Notes: generated from the sequence alone by a model not told the origin. Numbered from the stretch's first letter, positions 23,742 to 32,473 are shown. The stretch is 45,660 nucleotides of DNA from an uncultured Brevundimonas sp. (GCF_947305955.1 NZ_CAMZFB010000021.1:1-45660), one strand, 5' to 3'. Program-made: numbers and translations.

Positions 23742-25184
23742 CTAGTGGCCGCGGATGCCCTGCAGGAAGGACTTCCACGACAGCTTGGTGTCCGACATGG
23801 CCCCTGCACGGAAGGCGCGGGCCGACAGCCAGATCATCAGCACGGCAAAGGCGAACATCACCACCAGACTGAGCACGATCTCGACCAGCGGCGGCTGGCT
23901 GGGGGCGCGGGCCGACATGATGAAGGGGGTGAACGGCGGGATGAAGCTCAGAATCTTAAGCAGCAGCGCGTCGGGCGAGCGGATCGCCAGCTGCATGAAC
24001 AGCAGCGGCACCATCAGCGCCATCATCACCGGACCCATCAGGGTCTGGGCATCACGCGGCGTCTCGCAGAAGGCCCCGATGGCGGCAAACAGCACCGCAT
24101 ACATCAGATAGCCCCCCACCAGATACAGCAACAGATACAGCCACAGCCCATTGGCCATCATGACCGCGCCGACATCGCGCGCCACATCCGGCAGGGCGAT
24201 GCTGAGGCCCACGGCGCTGATGAGGGTCCAGCCCCCCATGACCGTCAGGGTCAGGATGGCCACGCCCAGCACCTTGCCCACCAGCAGTTCGGTGGATGTG
24301 ACGGACGACAGCAGGACCTCGAGGATCTTGTTCGACTTCTCTTCCATCACGCCATTCATCAGCATGGTGGCCCCCGTCAGGACCAGCGACCACATGATGA
24401 AGCCGCACATCACGCCAATCAGCGACGGCAGGCGGTCGCGCAGGCTGACCTTGCCGCCCGAGGCCGCACGCGGCGACAGCAGGTTCACCTCGGGGCGGAA
24501 GTCGTCCGCCTTCTGCACCAGTGCATGGTCGATGCCCGCCGCGCCCAGAATCTCGCGGCGATAGGAATCCGACAGGGCATCGCGCACGCGGCTTTCCAAC
24601 GGATTATTGCCCGCACGGCGGCTCCAGATACGTGAGGTCGGCGCGCCATCGGCGTCCTTGGCCAGAATCACCACCGCCGACAGTTCCTGTCCTTCCAGCG
24701 TGCGATCCTCGCCGACCCATTCGCGGGCCAGCGCATCGCGGGCATCCGGCGTTGCGGCCGCAGCCAGTTCCGCCGGAGCGGCCAGTTCCACCGCATCACG
24801 GCGCGGCGGCTTGTAGTTGGCACCGGCGCGCGGGGCGACGACTTTCAACTCGGCCAGACCGGCCTCATAGCCGCCCGTGTTGGTGGCCTCGCGCACCTTG
24901 TCGCGGCCATTGATGCCAGCCTCGCCCACGGCGGCCATTGCCAGCCCTGACATGGCCTCACGCTGGTATTCGCGCTCGAAGCTGTCACGGACGGCATCGG
25001 CCAGTTGGCCACCGCTTTCATCGACCAGCACATAGGCGCTGACCGGCTCGGCCCGTTTCATCAGCACCGGCACAAACCCGCCCAGCACCGCAAAGAACGG
25101 CAGGCTGAGCAAGGACAGCCAGAAGCCGACCGTCTTCACATAGGCCATGATCTCACGTCGGGCGATCAGGAGCGCGCGGTTCAT
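23742..25184 (-). CDS. ABC-2 type transporter permease (NatB-like)
   Basis: The 480-residue protein has one membrane helix near the N-terminus (about residues 15-40), a large extracytoplasmic loop (about 45-255), and then a cluster of five or six helices (about 260-460), as in NatB-type sodium-efflux permeases and related ABC-2 exporters. MNGVMEEKSNKILEVLLSSVT is the characteristic cytoplasmic coupling segment. The gene overlaps the upstream ATPase gene by 4 bases, so the two form one transporter. The substrate is uncertain: sodium, other ions, drugs or lipids are all possible in this family. Confidence 0.9.
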   Translation of the reverse strand: MNRALLIARREIMAYVKTVGFWLSLLSLPFFAVLGGFVPVLMKRAEPVSAYVLVDESGGQLADAVRDSFEREYQREAMSGLAMAAVGEAGINGRDKVREATNTGGYEAGLAELKVVAPRAGANYKPPRRDAVELAAPAELAAAATPDARDALAREWVGEDRTLEGQELSAVVILAKDADGAPTSRIWSRRAGNNPLESRVRDALSDSYRREILGAAGIDHALVQKADDFRPEVNLLSPRAASGGKVSLRDRLPSLIGVMCGFIMWSLVLTGATMLMNGVMEEKSNKILEVLLSSVTSTELLVGKVLGVAILTLTVMGGWTLISAVGLSIALPDVARDVGAVMMANGLWLYLLLYLVGGYLMYAVLFAAIGAFCETPRDAQTLMGPVMMALMVPLLFMQLAIRSPDALLLKILSFIPPFTPFIMSARAPSQPPLVEIVLSLVVMFAFAVLMIWLSARAFRAGAMSDTKLSWKSFLQGIRGH

Positions 25185-26146
25185 CGGGTCACCTCCGCGG
25201 CATCGGCCACAGTCTGTCGTTGGTCGTCATCCGGATTGGTTCCGGTCAGGGAAATGAAGGCATCGTGCAGCGACGGCTCGCGCAGTTGGAAGCGGCGCAC
25301 GTCCAGATGGCTCATAAAGGCGGCGCGCAGCGTCTCCTGCGCCTCTACGGTCGGGTTAAGGCCCGCCTTGAGGGTCAGCACATCACCAACCTGCGACACC
25401 AGTTCCAGCCCCGTCACCCCCGGCAGGGCCGCCACCGACATCATGTCCAGCGCCCCCTCGATCTCGAGGTAGCGCGGCGAGGTCGCCTTGGCCTCGTCCA
25501 CCGTGCCCTCAAAGGCCTTTTGTCCACGGGCCAGCAAAACCACCTTGTCGCAAAGGCGCTCGGCGTGCTGCATGACGTGGGTCGAGAACAGCACCGTTGC
25601 CCCATTGGCGGCCAAGGCGCGGATCATCTCTTCCAGCCCCTGCTGGTTCATGGGATCGAGGCCCGAGAAGGGTTCGTCCAGAATGACGAACTCGGGACGA
25701 TGTACCACCGAGGCAATCAGCTGGACCTTCTGGGCCATGCCCTTGGACAGGTCCTTCATCTTCTTTTTCTGGGCGTCGCCAAGACCCATCTGCTCCAGCA
25801 TGTCGCGGGCGCGCTTGGCCCCTTCGGACGCCGGAAGCCCCTTGAGCGAGCCGAGATAGGCAATCGCCTCGACGGGCGTCATCTTTTTATACAGGCCGCG
25901 CTCTTCGGGCAGGAAACCGATACGGTCGCGCACCTTGCGGCCATCGTCCGCGCCCAGCACCATCAGCCGTCCCGAGGACGCCGCCTGAAGGCCAAGAATC
26001 ATACGGATGGTCGAGGTCTTGCCCGCCCCGTTCGGACCGAGAAAGCCGCAGATCGCGCCCTTTTCGACGCTGAAACTCAGGTTCCGTACGGCCTGAAAGC
26101 TTCCATAGTTTTTGCTGACATTCGTCAGCTCCAGAACCGCCGCCAT
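25181..26146 (-). CDS. ABC transporter ATP-binding protein (NatA-like)
   Basis: The 321-residue protein has a complete ATPase domain: Walker A GPNGAGKTS, signature LSKGMAQKVQ, Walker B FVILDEPFSG and the switch region FSTHVM. A C-terminal segment after about residue 225 matches the DUF4162-type extension found on Nat-like ATPases. It is the first gene of a two-gene operon and overlaps the permease gene by 4 bases. Together they probably form an export system of the NatAB type; the substrate cannot be inferred. Confidence 0.93.
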   Translation of the reverse strand: MAAVLELTNVSKNYGSFQAVRNLSFSVEKGAICGFLGPNGAGKTSTIRMILGLQAASSGRLMVLGADDGRKVRDRIGFLPEERGLYKKMTPVEAIAYLGSLKGLPASEGAKRARDMLEQMGLGDAQKKKMKDLSKGMAQKVQLIASVVHRPEFVILDEPFSGLDPMNQQGLEEMIRALAANGATVLFSTHVMQHAERLCDKVVLLARGQKAFEGTVDEAKATSPRYLEIEGALDMMSVAALPGVTGLELVSQVGDVLTLKAGLNPTVEAQETLRAAFMSHLDVRRFQLREPSLHDAFISLTGTNPDDDQRQTVADAAEVTR

Positions 26147-26240
26147 TGAACCTCCAGTCGTCTAGAGCCCGACGGTAGCAGCCACGCACCCAGCCGTCAG
26201 GGCGGTGAATATTAAATGGCTGTAATCCTTCCGAAACGAT

Positions 26241-26276
26241 CAACGGCCAGCGAAGGTCTCCCCTCGCTGGCCGTTG
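26241..26276 (-). terminator. Terminator-like hairpin after the autotransporter gene
   Basis: A 13-base perfect stem (26241-26253 with 26264-26276) has a 10-base loop. The T-content after it on the minus strand is modest (ATCGTTT), so efficiency is uncertain. Confidence 0.6.
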
Positions 26277-26296
26277 TCGTCAGACTTTGAGCGTCG

Positions 26297-28099
26297 TCAG
26301 AAGTTATAGCTCAACCGGATGCCGCCATTGTGGCTGCTGAAGTCGCTGCCGAACCGACCGCGATAGGCCAGCTCCACACGGGCCCGCTCACCCAGCTGGG
26401 TTTGCAAGCCGACCGTGGCCAGACCTTGCGAGCCGAACGGCAGATCGACCTGCTGGCCCAGCACATGGGCGGTGTTGCCATAGATACGGGTGCGGGCGTC
26501 ATCGCTGCTGTCGCTCAGCACATCGCGCCAGCCGCCTTCCGCGAAGATCTGGGTGCGGTCGGTCGAATGTTCGACGCGCACGGTGATCTCGCCCGTCACC
26601 GCCGACAAGGTGCGGTCAGCGTACAGATAGTCGGCCACCGGACCGGCCTCGAAGAACTCGTCCACATTGGTGTTCACCCATGCGACGGCGGCGCGCGGCG
26701 AGATCGACAGACTGCCGCTCTCGAACCACATGCCGCCCTGCACGCGGGCACCATAGGACTGCCCCCGCGCCGAGGAGGTATGCACCAGCGGAGCCAGAGC
26801 CGTCAGACGCTGCACATCGTCATAGTCATCGGTCGCGACACCGCCAGCGGCGTTGATGAAGACATTGTCCGAACGCCACGCGCCATAGATGTCGAGGCTG
26901 TAGTTATCGATGTCGGCCTTCACCACGCCGGCATCCAGTTCGGACTGGCGCAGACCGCCGGCTAGACCAAAGCGCCACGTCTCATTGCCGGTTTCCAGCG
27001 CCAGACGAACACCATAGCCCTCGGTGTCCGTCTCGCCGATGACACCGCGCGCATCAACGCTTGCGCTGCTGGCAAAGGCGCTCATGGCGATGCGGGTGCC
27101 CTCGCCCCACCCTTCGCGGGTGGACAGCAGGCGCGTCGCCTCGTCCAGATCGTCCTCGCGGTGACGCCACGAGGTTTCGCCCAGCACTGCCATTCGCGTG
27201 CCGAAGGTGCCGTAATAGATGTAGTCCTCGACCATGGCCGCCATCAGCGAATGGCCCTTGGTCGTCGGGTGGACGCCATCGAAATAGAAATACTCATTGG
27301 GGTTGGAACAGACCGTCACTCCGTTGAAACAGGCCCCCGTCGCATTCTTGATCCCGAAGGCCTCGGGGTTGGCGGCCAGCGCATCTCCGGTCGCCAACAA
27401 GTCCACCTGAATGATGTTGGTGTTGGCGTTCGCCGCCGCCACGCTGGCCAGATTGGTCGCCAGGGCCGAGTTGAACTGGGTCACCGCATAGTCGGCCAGA
27501 GGGGCCGCAGCCGTCCCGCGGAACTGGGGCGTAATGCTGAGGCGCGGCAGATTGGTCACCACAATCGTCCCCGCCCCTGCCTGAGCGATGGAGCCGACGA
27601 TGCCAGAAACATCATTGGCCGCCGACTTGGACACCGCCGCGATAGAGGCTGTCGGGTTGGTCGACGCCCCCGCCACCGGCAGGCCCTGGAAGATGTTGTT
27701 GGCCCCGCCCAGCACACTGACCAGATCGCCGCTGCCGAAACGGCCACCGCGCTGCAGATAGCTGGCCAGCTGGACCTGCATACCGGGCGGCATGGTCTGG
27801 GCGTCCGTGCGGGCACCGCCGAAGGCCAGATTGATACTGCCCGTCACTGGGCCGCTGAAATTCGCGGTCGTAAAGCCCAGTTGCTCGGCAAAGGTGCGGC
27901 CATCCGAGAAACGGCCCTGCCAGTAAGGCGGAGATGTGGGCTGCGCGCCCTGCGTCGCGCCGTATAGGTTGCCATTGTCCGAAAGACTGTCACCCAGAAC
28001 GACAAGACGGTCATAGGACTGGGCCGAGGCCGCCCCTGCAGACACAGTCAATGCCACAGCCAGCGCTGCCGACGCAGCGCCCGTCATCAAAGCCTTCAT
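26297..28099 (-). CDS. GDSL-type esterase/lipase autotransporter (EstA-like)
   Basis: The 600-residue protein has a signal peptide (cleavage likely after ASA, about residue 26). An SGNH/GDSL hydrolase domain follows (about residues 28-295), with the nucleophile block VVLGDSLSDNGN, GGANN, and the catalytic pair DGVHPTTKGH. The C-terminal part (about 325-600) is an autotransporter beta-barrel ending in RLSYNF, with the final aromatic residue required for outer-membrane insertion. It is therefore a type Va-secreted esterase that probably stays on the cell surface, like EstA. The ribosome-binding site GGGAGGAT lies 3 bases before the ATG and can be masked by a leader hairpin. It is apparently transcribed alone. 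Confidence 0.92.
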   Translation of the reverse strand: MKALMTGAASAALAVALTVSAGAASAQSYDRLVVLGDSLSDNGNLYGATQGAQPTSPPYWQGRFSDGRTFAEQLGFTTANFSGPVTGSINLAFGGARTDAQTMPPGMQVQLASYLQRGGRFGSGDLVSVLGGANNIFQGLPVAGASTNPTASIAAVSKSAANDVSGIVGSIAQAGAGTIVVTNLPRLSITPQFRGTAAAPLADYAVTQFNSALATNLASVAAANANTNIIQVDLLATGDALAANPEAFGIKNATGACFNGVTVCSNPNEYFYFDGVHPTTKGHSLMAAMVEDYIYYGTFGTRMAVLGETSWRHREDDLDEATRLLSTREGWGEGTRIAMSAFASSASVDARGVIGETDTEGYGVRLALETGNETWRFGLAGGLRQSELDAGVVKADIDNYSLDIYGAWRSDNVFINAAGGVATDDYDDVQRLTALAPLVHTSSARGQSYGARVQGGMWFESGSLSISPRAAVAWVNTNVDEFFEAGPVADYLYADRTLSAVTGEITVRVEHSTDRTQIFAEGGWRDVLSDSSDDARTRIYGNTAHVLGQQVDLPFGSQGLATVGLQTQLGERARVELAYRGRFGSDFSSHNGGIRLSYNF

Positions 28100-28102
28100 A
28101 TT

Positions 28103-28148
28103 ATCCTCCCGTCAGCCATCATTTGCGTGGCTGTAATCAGGGGAGGAT
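28103..28148 (-). promoter_or_regulatory. Leader hairpin that masks the ribosome-binding site of the autotransporter gene
   Basis: In the mRNA, ATCCTCCC (28148-28141) is perfectly complementary to the ribosome-binding GGGAGGAT (28110-28103), which stands 3 bases before the ATG. An inner stem pairs CAGCCA (28133-28128) with TGGCTG (28118-28113) over a 9-base loop. The two stems are joined by an uneven internal loop (7 and 2 bases). Such a structure could reduce translation until melted. Confidence 0.6.
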
Positions 28149-28226
28149 GCGCCCGTTTGTGGCGATTACAATACAGCGTTACGTCAAAAATCGCCTTGGG
28201 AGCGATTTCCGGTCACAACACAAGCA

Positions 28227-30131
28227 TTAGTGCAACATGCGGAACTTCACCGTGCCGGGGATCAGCTTGAGGCGTTTGACGGCCTCGATGTCATAGTGGC
28301 GATCCACGTCGATGATGACATAGCCGGTGCGCTCGTCGGTCTTGAGGTGCTGGCCGAGGATGTTCAGACCCGCTTCCGACAGGCCCTTGTTCAGTTCGGC
28401 CAGAACGCCCGGCTGGTTCTTGTGAATGTGCAGCAGGCGGTGTGCGAGGCTGACTTCCGACAGCTGCACGTTCGGCAGGTTCACGCAGAAGGTCGTATCG
28501 CCACGGTTCAGATAGTTCAGCAGGCGCTCGGCTGCGAACTCGGCGATGGCTTCCTGCGCCTCTTCGGTCGAGCCGCCGACGTGCGGGGTCAGGATGACCT
28601 TGTCGAGGCCGATCAGCGGGCTTTCGAACGGGTCGGAGTTGGTGCGCGGCTCTTCGGGGAAGACGTCCACGGCGACACCGCCCAGATGACCCGACTTCAC
28701 GGCCTCGGCCATAGCATCGACATCGACGATGTGGCCGCGCGCCAGATTGAGGAACAGCGCTCCCTTCTTCATCTTGGCGAACTGGTCCGCGCCGAACAGC
28801 TTGGCGTTCTCCTTGCGGCCATCGACGTGCAGGGTCACCACGTCGGCCTCGGCCAGCAGATCGTCCAGCTTGCGGACGCGGCGGGCGTTGCCCAGCGCCA
28901 GACGCTCGTTCAGATCATAGAACAGCACGCGCATGCCGAGGTTCTCGGCCAGCACCGACAGCTGGCTGCCGATAGCGCCATAGCCGACGATGCCCAGCGT
29001 CTTGCCGCGCACTTCGCGCGATCCGGTCGCGGACTTGTTCCACACGCCCTTGTGCATCTGGCGCGACTTGTCGGCGACATCGCGCATCATGACGATCATC
29101 AGACCCAGGGCCAGTTCCACCACCGAACGGGTGTTGGAATAGGGCGCGTTGAACACGGCGATGCCCTTGTCGGCACAGGCGTCCAGATCGATCTGGTTGG
29201 TGCCGATGCAGAAGGCGGCCACCGCCATCAGGCGGTCGGCGTGTTCCAGAACGCGCTTGGTCACCGTGGTCTTGGAACGGATGCCCAGAACATGGACGCC
29301 CTTGATCGCTTCGATCAGGTCGTCTTCATCCAGAGCGCCCTTCATCGTCTCGACGGTATAGCCCGCCTCTTCCAGACGCTCGACGGCGGCGGGGTGAACG
29401 TTCTCCAACAACAGCATCTTGATGCGGCTGCGCGGATACGACCAGCGGCCCGGTACGCCCTCGGCATAGAGCAGCTCGTCCATGGAGCTAGCGACGGCAT
29501 CGGCCACCTCGACCACCTTGGGACGGGTGACGATTTCGGTGAAGGCATAGAAACGGTCGGCAGCCCCCGACAGCTTGACCTCGGCATCGTTCCAGCCGTC
29601 GCCGACCATGACGATGGGGCGCTCAAGGTTCAGGCTGTTGATGACGGTCGGCTTGCCGTTTTCGCGGGCCAGCGGATTGGCCTCGTCCACACCGGTCACG
29701 CGGCCCTCGTCATCATAGACAAGGTCGTTGGCCAGGATGTGGTCACGCGCCACGCCCAGACGATCCGCCAGCGGGGCGATGATCTCGGTAAAGCCACCCG
29801 ACAGGATGTAGATGCGGTCGGCGTTGCGCTCGAAGAAATCGACGTTGCGGCGCACCGAAACAGTGGCCTCGTCCAGAATACGGTCGGCCAGCGCTTCGAC
29901 GTGTTCCTTGCGAAGACCCAGCAGCTCAAGACGCGCCTTCAACGCTTCGCCGAAGCCCAGCTCACCGCCCATGGCCTTTTCGGTCAGTTCGGCAATCTTC
30001 GCCTTGCGCTCATCGGCATCAGGCGCAGCAGCGAGTGAAAGCTCGGCAAGAGCCTCCAACGTCTCGATCCGAACCAGAGTCGAATCGAAATCGAACACGA
30101 ATACGGGCGAAGCAGTGTTGGGCGAGGTCAT
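28227..30131 (-). CDS. serA: Fused phosphoserine phosphatase-phosphoglycerate dehydrogenase (SerB-SerA)
   Basis: The 634-residue protein joins two serine-pathway enzymes. Residues about 9-225 form a HAD phosphatase like SerB: DFDSTL with Asp14 and Asp16, Glu23 and Arg67 at substrate-binding positions, SGGF at 111-114, Lys160 and GDGWND (Asp178, Asp182). Residues about 236-545 match E. coli SerA: GYGAIG for NAD (383-388), Arg465, Glu494 and His517 as catalytic residues, spaced exactly as in SerA. Residues about 560-634 form the regulatory ACT domain, which binds serine in SerA. The first and third steps would thus be on one chain; the middle step (SerC) is not in the window. The ATG at 30131 is preferred over an in-frame TTG at 30140. 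Confidence 0.93.
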   Translation of the reverse strand: MTSPNTASPVFVFDFDSTLVRIETLEALAELSLAAAPDADERKAKIAELTEKAMGGELGFGEALKARLELLGLRKEHVEALADRILDEATVSVRRNVDFFERNADRIYILSGGFTEIIAPLADRLGVARDHILANDLVYDDEGRVTGVDEANPLARENGKPTVINSLNLERPIVMVGDGWNDAEVKLSGAADRFYAFTEIVTRPKVVEVADAVASSMDELLYAEGVPGRWSYPRSRIKMLLLENVHPAAVERLEEAGYTVETMKGALDEDDLIEAIKGVHVLGIRSKTTVTKRVLEHADRLMAVAAFCIGTNQIDLDACADKGIAVFNAPYSNTRSVVELALGLMIVMMRDVADKSRQMHKGVWNKSATGSREVRGKTLGIVGYGAIGSQLSVLAENLGMRVLFYDLNERLALGNARRVRKLDDLLAEADVVTLHVDGRKENAKLFGADQFAKMKKGALFLNLARGHIVDVDAMAEAVKSGHLGGVAVDVFPEEPRTNSDPFESPLIGLDKVILTPHVGGSTEEAQEAIAEFAAERLLNYLNRGDTTFCVNLPNVQLSEVSLAHRLLHIHKNQPGVLAELNKGLSEAGLNILGQHLKTDERTGYVIIDVDRHYDIEAVKRLKLIPGTVKFRMLH

Positions 30132-30171
30132 GCCTCGCAACTAGCTCAGCTTCGCAAGTGCAGCAATAAAA

Positions 30172-30190
30172 AGGGGGCATTAAGCCCCCT
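30172..30190 (-). terminator. Rho-independent terminator after the repeat-rich membrane protein gene
   Basis: On the minus strand AGGGGGC pairs with GCCCCCT over a 5-base loop, followed by TTTTTATT. It separates that gene from the serB-serA fusion downstream. Confidence 0.85.
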
Positions 30191-30227
30191 CAGACGCATG
30201 AATTTTCCAAGACGGTGCGTCAGGTGA

Positions 30228-30806
30228 TCACTCGCCGCTGACTTTGCGGTTTTCCAAAGCGATGGCACCGATGGCGGCGGCAATCAGAGCCACCGTCAGC
30301 AGGGCCGCACCCTCGCGGGCGTGATCCTGCGCGAAATCGCGGGCATTGCTGGCCGCATCACGCGTGGCGTTCATAAAGGCGCGCTGTTGGCGACGACGGC
30401 CGCGCTTGCCACGCCAGCGGTCGAAGCGGTCGCGGGCCTCGTCCGCAAGGTCACGTGCACGATCGCCCAGATCGCGGGCGTGGTCGCCCAGATCATGGCC
30501 AAAGTCGCGCGCGCGCTCGCCAAAATCGGCGGCGCGGTCACGGGTCACGTCGGCCACATCGGCGGCATCGTCGCGCACACGGCGGCCAAAGCTGCCCAGC
30601 CGCTCGCCCAGCGACAGTTCGTCGGCCCACACGCGCGGGTCCAGACGATCGCGGATCACTTCATAACGGCGCGGGCCGGTGCGTTGGCGCAGGAAAAGGG
30701 TCGCGAAACCGACGCCTGCAAGAATAGCGACAGTGCCGCCGACGATACCCGGGTGCTTACGGATTTCCGCGACGATGTCTTCGGTCAGGGTCTTATCCTC
30801 GAACAT
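30228..30806 (-). CDS. Membrane protein with charged heptad repeats, function unknown
   Basis: The 192-residue protein has a membrane helix near the N-terminus (about residues 20-40, GIVGGTVAILAGVGFATLFL) and another near the C-terminus (about 168-184, LLTVALIAAAIGAIAL). Between them lies a long charged helical region with repeats of about seven residues: DRAADFG, ERARDFG, DHARDLG, DRARDLA and DEARDRF, with one 4-residue insertion. A very basic stretch (KRGRRRQQR) follows. This looks like an amphipathic helix bounded by two membrane anchors, somewhat like LEA or apolipoprotein repeats. I recognise no named family. It is divergent from hslO, which encodes a stress chaperone. Confidence 0.75.
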   Translation of the reverse strand: MFEDKTLTEDIVAEIRKHPGIVGGTVAILAGVGFATLFLRQRTGPRRYEVIRDRLDPRVWADELSLGERLGSFGRRVRDDAADVADVTRDRAADFGERARDFGHDLGDHARDLGDRARDLADEARDRFDRWRGKRGRRRQQRAFMNATRDAASNARDFAQDHAREGAALLTVALIAAAIGAIALENRKVSGE

Positions 30807-31013
30807 GCCTACCTTCTGATGATCTATGGGTTCCTGCGCGATTCAGCGGTTTGCGAACGAAGGAGTTCCCGATTTTCGTGCACTGCAGCAATAACAAACA
30901 ACAATCGGGCGGGAGCCGTGCAACCATGCACCTGTCCCCTGCCCCTTACAAAACGCCCTGCGCATCCCTATGTTGCGCGGCTTCAAGACCGTTCAGTTTT
31001 TTCAGGACCCAAA

Positions 31014-31961
31014 GTGACCGACGTTACCGCCCCTATCAATGCCCTGCATGATGATCTGGCCGCGGCTTTCCAGATCGACGGCTGGCCGGTGCGCGGCCGT
31101 CTGGTTCGGATGGGCAAGGCTATCGACACCATTCTGTCGTCGCACGACTATCCTGCCCCTGTCGCCAACCTGTTGGGCGAAGCGTGCGCGCTGGCCGCTC
31201 TGGTCGGCTCGGCGCTGAAGTTTGAAGGCCGCCTGCTGGTTCAGGCCCAAGGCGACGGCCCCGTGCGCTATGTGCTGGCCGACTATGGCACCGATGGCAC
31301 CATGCGCGGCTTCTGCCGCTACGACGAAGGCGAACTGGCCGCCGCTTGCGAAAAGAACGCCCGCCCCGGTGCCGAAGAGCTTCTGGGCAAGGGCATCTTC
31401 ATCATGACGCTGGACCGTGGTCCGGACTTCGAGCGTACGCAGGGCATGACCCCCATCGAGGGTGACAGCCTGTCGTCCTGCGCCGAGCACTATTTCGTGC
31501 AGTCCGAACAGATTCCGACCAAGGTGAACCTCGCCGTTGGCCAGATCACCACCGACGAAGGCACCCAATGGCGTGCCGGTGGCGCACTGATCCAGGTCAT
31601 CGCTGGCGACGAAGCCCGTGGTTCGACCGAGGAAGTGTGGGAGCGCACCCGCGCCCTGTTCGCCACCCTGACCGACGACGAGCTGGTCGATCCGACCATC
31701 ACGCCGGAGACCCTGCTCTATCGCCTGTTCCACGAGGACGGCGTGCGTCTGGAAGGCCCGACCCCGCTGATCGCCCACTGCCGCTGCTCGCGCGAGCGTA
31801 TCGTCACCGTGCTTCAGTCCTTCTCGGAAGAAGACCGTAACGACATGCTCGAAGACGACGGCAAGATCCACGCGAACTGCGAATACTGCTCGACCGACTA
31901 CATCATCGACCCGAGCGAAGTGGTGGCCGCCGACGCAGACGCCGCCGCCAGCCGCCACTAA
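31014..31961 (+). CDS. hslO: Redox-regulated chaperone Hsp33 (GTG start)
   Basis: Hsp33 is a holdase that is switched on when its zinc-bound cysteines are oxidised. The 315-residue product has the N-terminal chaperone domain and a C-terminal redox switch. The four zinc cysteines are visible as CRC (Cys256, Cys258) and CEYC (Cys289, Cys292). The SCAEHYFVQSEQIPT segment is also typical. The start is GTG at 31014, just after AGGACCC; a longer frame from 30321 runs through the divergent gene and is not real. The C-terminus has an Ala/Asp-rich tail. The gene ends at a bidirectional terminator. Confidence 0.95.
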   Translation: MTDVTAPINALHDDLAAAFQIDGWPVRGRLVRMGKAIDTILSSHDYPAPVANLLGEACALAALVGSALKFEGRLLVQAQGDGPVRYVLADYGTDGTMRGFCRYDEGELAAACEKNARPGAEELLGKGIFIMTLDRGPDFERTQGMTPIEGDSLSSCAEHYFVQSEQIPTKVNLAVGQITTDEGTQWRAGGALIQVIAGDEARGSTEEVWERTRALFATLTDDELVDPTITPETLLYRLFHEDGVRLEGPTPLIAHCRCSRERIVTVLQSFSEEDRNDMLEDDGKIHANCEYCSTDYIIDPSEVVAADADAAASRH

Positions 31962-31982
31962 GGCTGTCGCATAAACAATAAA

Positions 31983-32017
31983 GGGCGCTGCGGCTTCGGC
32001 CACAGCGCCCCTTTTTT
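31983..32017. terminator. Bidirectional terminator after hslO
   Basis: GGGCGCTG (31983-31990) pairs with CAGCGCCC (32003-32010). An inner GGC/GCC stem has a TTCG loop. TTTTTT follows on the right and A-rich sequence lies on the left. Confidence 0.9.
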
Positions 32018-32039
32018 AATGGTCAGATTCGATCTGCGA

Positions 32040-32408
32040 TCAGCACGGATAGCGCTCTGCCATCCATTCCCTAACCGCTTGGGTCACCGTCATATCCCGA
32101 CGAGCCGGAGGAATGGCATTAAAGCGATTGAGCAGGGCCTGCGGCTCGATTGGCACACTGTCCGGCAAGCATATTGTGCGCGGCTGCGACCGAGCCACCC
32201 TCGCATTTTGTTCCTGCCGGATGGTTCTGAAACTATCCGAAAGCTGACCGCGCAATCGCCTGAACCCCGGGTGCAACATGGCACTGGGATTGCGGGGAAT
32301 TCGGTCTGCCGTCTCCAAGAACTGCGCCACAGTCTGGGCGTGGGCGGCCGCCGAAGCGAAAACCACCGACATCCCGATCAACAGGCCAACATGGCGATAG
32401 GCTCGCAT
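32040..32408 (-). CDS. Secreted Rap1a/Tai-like protein, orphan
   Basis: The 122-residue protein has a signal peptide (cleavage likely after AHA, about residue 24). The mature part ends in a pattern resembling the Rap1a/Tai immunity family: ICLPDSVP followed some 40 residues later by EWMAERYPC, with the two cysteines likely forming a disulfide. Members of that family neutralise type VI secretion amidases, but no toxin or secretion gene is nearby, so this role is uncertain. It lies downstream of phoB by 65 bases on the same strand and could be read through from the pho operon. It is otherwise of unknown function. Confidence 0.75.
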   Translation of the reverse strand: MRAYRHVGLLIGMSVVFASAAAHAQTVAQFLETADRIPRNPSAMLHPGFRRLRGQLSDSFRTIRQEQNARVARSQPRTICLPDSVPIEPQALLNRFNAIPPARRDMTVTQAVREWMAERYPC

Positions 32409-32473
32409 AGCATTCCTCCCTGAAAGGCACGCTATGCGAGAATCTGTCGCCTCACAATCCGGCGCGAGATCGC

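Noticed and set aside
28230..30038. Plus-strand frame of 602 codons opposite the SerB-SerA fusion
   Set aside because: The minus strand has two intact enzyme domains with all catalytic residues; the plus frame has antisense composition and no motifs.
30327..30727. Plus-strand repeat-rich frames opposite the heptad-repeat protein
   Set aside because: The repeats arise from the real minus-strand gene, which has membrane helices and a proper terminator.
30321..31013. N-terminal extension of Hsp33 by about 230 residues
   Set aside because: It runs through the divergent repeat-protein gene; Hsp33 homology starts at the GTG at 31014.
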